Of a DNA stretch of 64,000 bases, positions 58,688 to 64,000 are shown in pieces. The position numbers were made by a program, and so were the translations under genes. Numbering within the stretch: position 1 is the first letter of the stretch; every line of letters starts with the position of its first letter. Source of the stretch: Burkholderiales bacterium LSUCC0115 (GTDB lineage Bacteria; Pseudomonadota; Gammaproteobacteria; Burkholderiales; Burkholderiaceae_A); the NCBI GenBank assembly GCA_009646425.1, contig WJBW01000001.1, positions 268,547 to 332,546 of the forward strand, written 5' to 3'. The notes under the pieces were generated by a model. It did not search any database. It saw nothing but the letters and a program-made list of their open reading frames with translations, and had not been told where the DNA came from.

Positions 58688-59827
58688 TTATGCCCGCGCT
58701 GCCCGCCTGGCGACTAGCCAACCCAGGCCTGCAAAGGCCGCCGCCAGCCCAAAACTAGCCTGCGGCGAGACCGATTCCCAGACCCATCCGGCCAGAATGC
58801 CGCCCAGCGAGCCGCCCAGACCATAGGAGGCCATGGTGTAGAGGGCCTGCCCTCTGGCCTGGGCAGCCTGGGGAAACCACTCACGCACCAAGGCCATCGA
58901 GGCGCTGTGATGGACCCCAAACGTGACCGCATGCAGCAGCTGGGCCACCAACAAGACCCAGATGTTGCCGGCCGATATCGCGATCAGTCCGAACCGGATG
59001 GCCGCGATGGCATAGCTGCTCGACCAGGCCCGCGCCAGGCCAAAGCGTTCAAACAAGGGACGTTGGATTCGGAACATTAGGATCTCGGCCAAGACGCCCA
59101 GGGTCCAGAAAAGTCCAATCTGGGTGCGGCTGTAACCGTTTTGCTCCAGCCACAGCGAAAACAAGGTGTAAAGCGGGGCATGGGCCAGCAGCATCAAGAA
59201 AGACGCCCATAAAAAGCCACGGACTTTGGGCTGTCGCAGCATGTCCCGGACGCCCGATCCAGATAGATCAGGTGCGTGGACCTCTCGCGCGGGCAGACCC
59301 AAGGCGGTCAAAGCCACCAGCCCCAGCACCAGCATCATGGTGGCCGGTAAGGCCTCTACGCCCACCCAGTCAAACCACAGGCCACCAGCCATCACCGCGA
59401 GGATGAAACCCACGGAGCCCCAGACCCGCATGCGGCCATAGACCCCCATGTCTCCTCGGCTGGTCTGCATGGCCAGGGACTCGGCGATGGGCACCTGACC
59501 GCTTAAGAAAAAACTCATCAGACACAGGACGGCAAACAAACCCCAGAACGACCAGTCCAGCAACAAAAGACTGGCGGAGAGCAGCGCCGCTAAGGCAGCC
59601 CACTGGATGATTTGGGGGACGCGGCTGGCCGGCGAGTGATCGGCCAGATAACCCCAGGCGGGCGGGCCCACCACCCTCGCCCACTGCATGGGCGAGACCA
59701 GCACGCCAATCTCAGCCGGCGAAAAGCCCCGGCCATTGAGCCAAAGGGATAGAAAAGGAGAAAAGAGCCCCACATAGGCGAAGTAGCTGCCAAAGAACGC
59801 AGCAACCCGCCTGGCGGCGTAGTTCAT
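58688..59827 (-). CDS. MFS transporter (HcaT/MFS_1-like)
   Basis: The product is 379 residues with about twelve membrane segments in two six-helix halves. The opening [43 protein letters not shown] and the [18 protein letters not shown] segment fit the MFS_1-like/HcaT-LacY branch of sugar or aromatic-acid proton symporters. GYLADHS at the loop 2-3 position is the MFS motif A. The substrate is unknown. It overlaps aroC by 4 bp, an aroC-MFS pairing also seen in relatives. Cotranscription with aroC is likely. Confidence 0.9.
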   Translation of the reverse strand: MNYAARRVAAFFGSYFAYVGLFSPFLSLWLNGRGFSPAEIGVLVSPMQWARVVGPPAWGYLADHSPASRVPQIIQWAALAALLSASLLLLDWSFWGLFAVLCLMSFFLSGQVPIAESLAMQTSRGDMGVYGRMRVWGSVGFILAVMAGGLWFDWVGVEALPATMMLVLGLVALTALGLPAREVHAPDLSGSGVRDMLRQPKVRGFLWASFLMLLAHAPLYTLFSLWLEQNGYSRTQIGLFWTLGVLAEILMFRIQRPLFERFGLARAWSSSYAIAAIRFGLIAISAGNIWVLLVAQLLHAVTFGVHHSASMALVREWFPQAAQARGQALYTMASYGLGGSLGGILAGWVWESVSPQASFGLAAAFAGLGWLVARRAARA

Positions 59828-60921
59828 ACCTGACCAGGGATGCGCGGGGTGCTGACGACCACGTCAGCGTTCTGGGCCCGATGGCGAAGGGCGTGATCCA
59901 TGAGCACCAAGGCCAGCATGGCTTCGGCAATGGGTGTGGCCCGAATCCCGACGCATGGGTCATGACGACCGTGGGTCTCGACGGTGATCGGATTGCCCTG
60001 TAGATCGATCGACTGCCGGGGCGTGCGAATGCTGGAGGTGGGCTTGATGGCAATCGAGACCGTAACCGGCTGGCCCGTGGAGATGCCACCCAGAACCCCA
60101 CCAGCGTTGTTGGTGAGAAAACCCGCAGGCGTGAGTTCGTCGCCATGCTCGGTGCCACGCTGAGCGACGCTGGCAAAGCCGGCGCCGACCTCAACACCCT
60201 TGACGGCGTTGATGCCCATCATGGCGTGGGCAATGTCAGCATCGAGTCGATCAAACACGGGCTCACCCCAGCCCACCGGCACGCCAGTGGCCTGGACATC
60301 GATGCGCGCACCGCAGGAGTCACCCGCCTTGCGCAGGTCGTCCATGTAGGACTCCAGGGCCTCAATCTGAGAGACGTTGGCTGCAAAAAATGGATTGTTG
60401 GGCACATGCTCCCAGCCCTCGAAGGCAATGGGAATGGTTCCCAGCTGGGTCATGTGGCCACGAATCTGGATCTGAAACTTTTCGGCCAGCCACTTCTTGG
60501 CGATGGCCGCTGCAGCCACACGTACGGCGGTCTCGCGAGCAGACGAACGCCCACCACCCCGGTAGTCCCGGATGCCATATTTGTGCAGGTAGGCGTAATC
60601 CGCATGGCCTGGCCTGAAGGTGTCTTTGATGTTGCCGTAATCCTTGGAGCGCTGATCCTGGTTGCGAATCAGCAGGGCAATCGGTGCGCCCGTAGTCTTG
60701 CCCTCGAACACCCCAGAGAGAATCTCAACGGTATCGGGTTCTTGACGCTGGGTGACGTGACGCGAGGTGCCGGGGCGTCTGCGGTCTAGTTCTGGCTGAA
60801 GATCCGCCTCACTCAGGACCAGTCCTGGGGGGCAGCCATCGACCACGCAGCCAATGGCTGGGCCATGGGACTCTCCAAAGGAGGTCACACAAAACAGATG
60901 ACCAAAGGTGTTTCCTGACAT
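59824..60921 (-). CDS. aroC: Chorismate synthase
   Basis: AroC makes chorismate from EPSP, using reduced FMN, and thereby feeds the tryptophan genes in this window. The ATG at 60921 ([33 protein letters not shown]) gives 365 residues; the longer frame overlaps gltX. Signature motifs are the GESHG region, [70 protein letters not shown] and [16 protein letters not shown], carrying FMN and substrate contacts. It is 31 bp downstream of gltX. Confidence 0.98.
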   Translation of the reverse strand: MSGNTFGHLFCVTSFGESHGPAIGCVVDGCPPGLVLSEADLQPELDRRRPGTSRHVTQRQEPDTVEILSGVFEGKTTGAPIALLIRNQDQRSKDYGNIKDTFRPGHADYAYLHKYGIRDYRGGGRSSARETAVRVAAAAIAKKWLAEKFQIQIRGHMTQLGTIPIAFEGWEHVPNNPFFAANVSQIEALESYMDDLRKAGDSCGARIDVQATGVPVGWGEPVFDRLDADIAHAMMGINAVKGVEVGAGFASVAQRGTEHGDELTPAGFLTNNAGGVLGGISTGQPVTVSIAIKPTSSIRTPRQSIDLQGNPITVETHGRHDPCVGIRATPIAEAMLALVLMDHALRHRAQNADVVVSTPRIPGQV

Positions 60922-60952
60922 GGTGGCTATTCTACCCGGCTCGCCTTGTGCA

Positions 60953-62362
60953 CTAGACGAGCATGCGCTCGATCTGTTGGACCACACGACGCTTGCCCAA
61001 GACGACCAGTACCTGGTCAATCGAAGGCGTCTCGGTGCGACCCAACAAGATGAGCCGTAGGGCCATGGCGAGCTGCGGCATTTTTAGGCCATGCGCCAGC
61101 AACACCTCTTTGGTGATCACCGAGGCCTGCTTGGCATCGAAGACCTCAGGCAGCCTGGAAGCCAGGTCTCTCAGTGCGTCGGGAACGGTGCCATGGAGCT
61201 TCTCGGCCAATGCAGCCGGATCTGGAGTCGCCTCGACGTAGAACATCGAAGCGGCTTCGGCCAACTCCTCCAGGGTGTTGGCCCGGTCTTTGAGTAACTC
61301 ACAAACTGCTGCTAAGTCTGGGCCACAGCCTTCAACGAACCCTTCTTCTTTCATGCGAATCGTCACCCGCCTGGCAAGCTGCTCACCGGAGAGCTGCCGC
61401 AGGTAGTGGTTGTTGAGCCACTTGAGTTTTTCAAAATCGAACTGGGCCGCGGACTTGCTGCAATGGTCCAGGCCAAACCAGTCGATAAACTGGTCCATGG
61501 AAAAGATCTCGTCATCGCCGTGGCTCCAGCCAAGGCGAGCCAGGTAGTTCAGCAAGGCCTCTGGCAGGTAACCATGGTCGTCGTATTGCATGACCGAGAC
61601 TGCACCGTGACGCTTGGAGAGCTTCTCGCCGTCCGGACCATGGATCATGGGCAGGTGGGCGTATTCGGGCACCTGGGCCCCCAGGGCCCGAATGATGTTG
61701 ATCTGGCGAGGGGTGTTGTTGATGTGGTCATCGCCGCGAATGACATGGCTGATCTGCATCTCGACGTCGTCGACCACCACACAGAAGTTATAGGTGGGGG
61801 TACCGTCTCCACGGGCGATGATCAGGTCGTCGAGTTCTTCATTGGAGATGGTGATGCGACCTTTGACGCCATCTTCCCAGCTCACAGCGCCATCGGTTGG
61901 GTTCTTGAACCGAATCACGGGTTTGACACCCTCTGGTGGCACGAGGCCCTTCTTCGCGACGTTCTCCGGCCGCCAACGGCCGTCGTAACGGGGCTTGAGG
62001 CCTGCTGCCCGCTGCTGTTCGCGCATGGCATCGAGCTCCGCTGGGCTGCAATAGCAACGGTAGGCCAAGCCTTTGGCCAGCATGTCATCGATGACCGCTC
62101 GGTACCGATCCATGCGCTGCATCTGATAGAACGGGCCCTCGTCTGGGTTCAAGCCCAGCCAGGCCATGCCATCCAGTATGGCCTTTACCGCCTCGGGCGT
62201 GGAGCGCTCTAGGTCGGTGTCCTCGACCCGCAGAATGAACTGACCTTTGTGATGCCGGGCAAATGCCCAGCAGTAGAGTGCGGTTCGGGCGCCACCCACG
62301 TGCAGATAACCGGTGGGACTGGGGGCAAAACGGGTCCGAACCGGGCGATTTATAGTGCTCAT
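60953..62362 (-). CDS. gltX: Glutamyl-tRNA synthetase
   Basis: GltX charges tRNA-Glu. The 469 residues have the class I HIGH motif ([20 protein letters not shown]), [59 protein letters not shown] (KMSKS equivalent) and [12 protein letters not shown] helical anticodon-binding domain follows. No Glx-type truncation is seen. It is divergent from the TSUP permease gene with only 20 bp between start codons, so its promoter must extend into coding sequence. Confidence 0.98.
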   Translation of the reverse strand: MSTINRPVRTRFAPSPTGYLHVGGARTALYCWAFARHHKGQFILRVEDTDLERSTPEAVKAILDGMAWLGLNPDEGPFYQMQRMDRYRAVIDDMLAKGLAYRCYCSPAELDAMREQQRAAGLKPRYDGRWRPENVAKKGLVPPEGVKPVIRFKNPTDGAVSWEDGVKGRITISNEELDDLIIARGDGTPTYNFCVVVDDVEMQISHVIRGDDHINNTPRQINIIRALGAQVPEYAHLPMIHGPDGEKLSKRHGAVSVMQYDDHGYLPEALLNYLARLGWSHGDDEIFSMDQFIDWFGLDHCSKSAAQFDFEKLKWLNNHYLRQLSGEQLARRVTIRMKEEGFVEGCGPDLAAVCELLKDRANTLEELAEAASMFYVEATPDPAALAEKLHGTVPDALRDLASRLPEVFDAKQASVITKEVLLAHGLKMPQLAMALRLILLGRTETPSIDQVLVVLGKRRVVQQIERMLV

Positions 62363-62382
62363 CTGACAAGTGTAGCGAGACC

Positions 62383-63174
62383 ATGGACCTTCTTCTTTCC
62401 CAGATCAACACAGGCCAGCTGGCCTGGGCCTTTGGGGTGACCCTGGCAGCCGCCTATTTCCATGGCCTGCTGGGCCTGGGCTTTGTCTCTGTGGCCATGC
62501 CACTACTGGTCCTGTTCATCGACCTGCGAACCGCCATGGTGGTCACGGTGCCCCCAGCCTTCTTCCTGTCAGCCCGCCTGGCTTTTTTTGGCGGCGGGCT
62601 CAAGCAGAGCCTGGGGCGGCATTGGTTTATGCCGGTTTTCATGATGATCGGCGGGGTCAGTGGTGCCTGGCTCTTCCAGACGCTCCCTCAGCAGGCCCTG
62701 CTGATGATCATCGTCTTGGTGCTGATCCTGTTTCTCTCGATCGACACCCTGAAGAAGAGCCACGTTCATCTGCCCAAGCCCTGGGTGATGCCCGCGGCGG
62801 CCTTTTTCGCCTTCCTAGCTGGCAATACCGAGACGTCCATCAACATGGGGGCGCCCTTTCTGCTGGTCTTCTTCTTGATTGCGGGCTATGCCCCTAACCT
62901 AATCGTCCAGGTGATCAACTTGTGCTTTTTCTCAGGCAAGGTGGTCCATGTCATCACCCTGTCGATTGGCGGCGCGGCCAATGCGGCTGTCACCCTGCCG
63001 GAATGGATTCCCGGCCTGATCATGGCGCCGGTCTGCATTTGGCTGTGTAACTTTGGCGTCCGCAAGCGGGAGCGCACCCCGGTGGAGACCTACCGGCGAT
63101 GGCTCAAGGGCTTCCTGTCGGCCCTGGTCTTGGTGTTGTTGGGCAAGCTGGCGCTCGGTCTTTGGCCAATGTGA
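62383..63174 (+). CDS. Sulfite exporter TauE/SafE (TSUP) family permease
   Basis: The product is 263 residues with about seven or eight hydrophobic segments. Two repeats of the TSUP type are visible: [42 protein letters not shown] and [41 protein letters not shown]. The family moves sulfur-containing or organic anions out of the cell. The substrate is not visible from sequence. The gene lies between gltX and tRNA-Val. Confidence 0.9.
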   Translation: MDLLLSQINTGQLAWAFGVTLAAAYFHGLLGLGFVSVAMPLLVLFIDLRTAMVVTVPPAFFLSARLAFFGGGLKQSLGRHWFMPVFMMIGGVSGAWLFQTLPQQALLMIIVLVLILFLSIDTLKKSHVHLPKPWVMPAAAFFAFLAGNTETSINMGAPFLLVFFLIAGYAPNLIVQVINLCFFSGKVVHVITLSIGGAANAAVTLPEWIPGLIMAPVCIWLCNFGVRKRERTPVETYRRWLKGFLSALVLVLLGKLALGLWPM

Positions 63175-63200
63175 AATAATGGGGATCTAGTCAGTCAGCT

Positions 63201-63275
63201 GGACAGCTAGCTCAGTGGTAGAGCACTGCCTTCACACGGCAGGGGTCACAGGTTCGAACCCTGTGCTGTCCACCA
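63201..63275 (+). tRNA. tRNA-Val(CAC)
   Basis: Acceptor 5' arm GGACAGC pairs with GCTGTCC (63265-63271), discriminator A and encoded CCA (63273-63275). D-arm GCTC-GAGC, anticodon arm CTGCC-TTCACAC-GGCAG with anticodon CAC (codon GUG), T-arm ACAGG-TTCGAAC-CCTGT. All stems are perfect. Confidence 0.98.
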
Positions 63276-63288
63276 CTCAAATCCGGAT

Positions 63289-64000
63289 TTATCCCCACTC
63301 TTTGATCAAAAAACCGATCGGCTCTGGACCAGCCCACAAGAAGTCATGGCCGCCAGAGAACAACCGAAGCTTAGCTACGGGCATCAAGGCTGCTAGGCGC
63401 TCCTGATTGGGAACTGGCGCGATGCCGTCCTCTCTTCCCCCCATGACCCAGGTCTGGTGAGTAAGCGTATTCAGACGTTCTGCACAGTCATGCTCTGCCC
63501 TAGCCTGCAGGAGCCGGCGATAGCCATCCGCCTGCGCGAGGCCGGCGAGAAAAGCCTGCTCAAACTGAACGCGGCCAGCCACCATTTGATCGAACCTCTG
63601 CGGATCATTTGCAGCGATGTCTTGGTTTCCCACATTGATGTGAAGCAGCACCTGTCTGGCTCGCTCTTCGGCAGATTTATCCAACCATTCATGAAAGGGG
63701 AATGACTGTCCTGCTGCCCCGCCCGCAGATCCACAGGCCAAAGCAACTCGGTTGAATCGATCCGGGTTTGCCAACACAGCCCACTGAGCCACCATGGCAC
63801 CGAAAGATTCACCGATTAAGTCAGCTCGATGAAGCCCTAGGGCATCCATCACACCCACCACATCATCAGAAAAATCCACCATTCGCCAGTGACCATCGGG
63901 GCCCTTGGAGCGAGCCAAGCCACGGTACTCAAAGGTGGTCACCCGAAAGGCTTTGACCAAAACACTTGAAAACACTGCTCGGCGCAGCCGAAAATCCACA
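63289..64000 (-). CDS. Alpha/beta-hydrolase fold protein (N-terminus outside window)
   Basis: The frame is open to the right edge, and the GTG at 63999 is probably not the real start, because about 30-40 residues that normally precede FRVTTFEYRGLARS (with the oxyanion HG motif) are missing. Visible are GESFGAMVAQWAV with the nucleophile elbow Ser, a late Asp region (VMGGREDGIAP) and the catalytic His (FSGGHDFLWAGPEP). This is a canonical alpha/beta-hydrolase order, close to acyl-homoserine-type or esterase/peptidase groups. The substrate is unknown. Convergent with tRNA-Val, 13 bp away. Confidence 0.88.
   Translation of the reverse strand, partial: VDFRLRRAVFSSVLVKAFRVTTFEYRGLARSKGPDGHWRMVDFSDDVVGVMDALGLHRADLIGESFGAMVAQWAVLANPDRFNRVALACGSAGGAAGQSFPFHEWLDKSAEERARQVLLHINVGNQDIAANDPQRFDQMVAGRVQFEQAFLAGLAQADGYRRLLQARAEHDCAERLNTLTHQTWVMGGREDGIAPVPNQERLAALMPVAKLRLFSGGHDFLWAGPEPIGFLIKEWG

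Overview
The window looks like a chromosomal segment of a betaproteobacterium, most likely in the order Burkholderiales. The basis is gene order: cysS-accA-tilS-lysC-tRNA-Ser, dapA-bamC-MBL hydrolase, pyrG-kdsA-eno-ftsB, lexA-imuA-imuB-dnaE2, and leuC-leuD-leuB-asd-truA-trpF-trpB-trpA-accD-folC-SPOR-cvpA-purF-metZ are arrangements known from that group. Family and genus cannot be fixed from this sequence alone. The right-hand 55 kb is GC-rich and compact, with many 1-4 bp stop/start overlaps and four convergent gene pairs that overlap at their 3' ends.

Positions 1-9232 are accessory. By eye this stretch is clearly more AT-rich than the rest and carries almost only exported proteins: the C-terminal part of a large Calx-beta-like surface protein, a secreted protein of unknown function, several small lipoproteins, a small outer-membrane barrel protein, a subtilisin-type protease (N-terminal repeats, complete D/H/N/S catalytic set) translationally coupled to a small exported protein ending in Phe, and an orphan protein. 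The block stops at the 3' end of a tRNA-Ser(GCU), which suggests a variable or island-like locus. No integrase or transposase gene is visible.

Positions 9233-22690: a minus-strand cysS-accA-tilS-lysC-tRNA-Ser group; a plus-strand TPR protein-ppiB-lpxH group; cysE and trmJ; then suhB-mutS-roxA and a tiny Ala/Pro lipoprotein closed by a strong terminator. Positions 22706-33326: MBL hydrolase, bamC, dapA, trpS and a PHP phosphoesterase (minus); a gamma-carbonic-anhydrase-like protein and hslO (plus); ftsB, eno, kdsA and pyrG (minus). Positions 33357-38024: a two-subunit CoA-transferase, divergent ETF:ubiquinone oxidoreductase with an operator-like palindrome between them, a hotdog thioesterase and a SLAC1-type channel. 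Positions 38005-43989: the SOS mutagenesis operon lexA-imuA-imuB-dnaE2 behind a LexA box. Positions 43958-58646: an NlpC/P60 lipoprotein and a long biosynthetic minus-strand series for methionine, purine, folate, fatty acid, tryptophan, lysine/threonine and leucine synthesis. Positions 58688-64000: MFS transporter-aroC, gltX, a TSUP permease, tRNA-Val(CAC) and a cut-off alpha/beta hydrolase.

Most of the window is ordinary housekeeping. The parts worth a closer look are the exported-protein block, above all the protease/partner pair, which looks like an autotransporter-type subtilase without its own barrel. Others are the short tandem repeats in linkers of the SOS operon, a 27-bp hairpin insertion in the TPR gene, the candidate operator before the ETF:QO gene, and the missing fimV between asd and truA.
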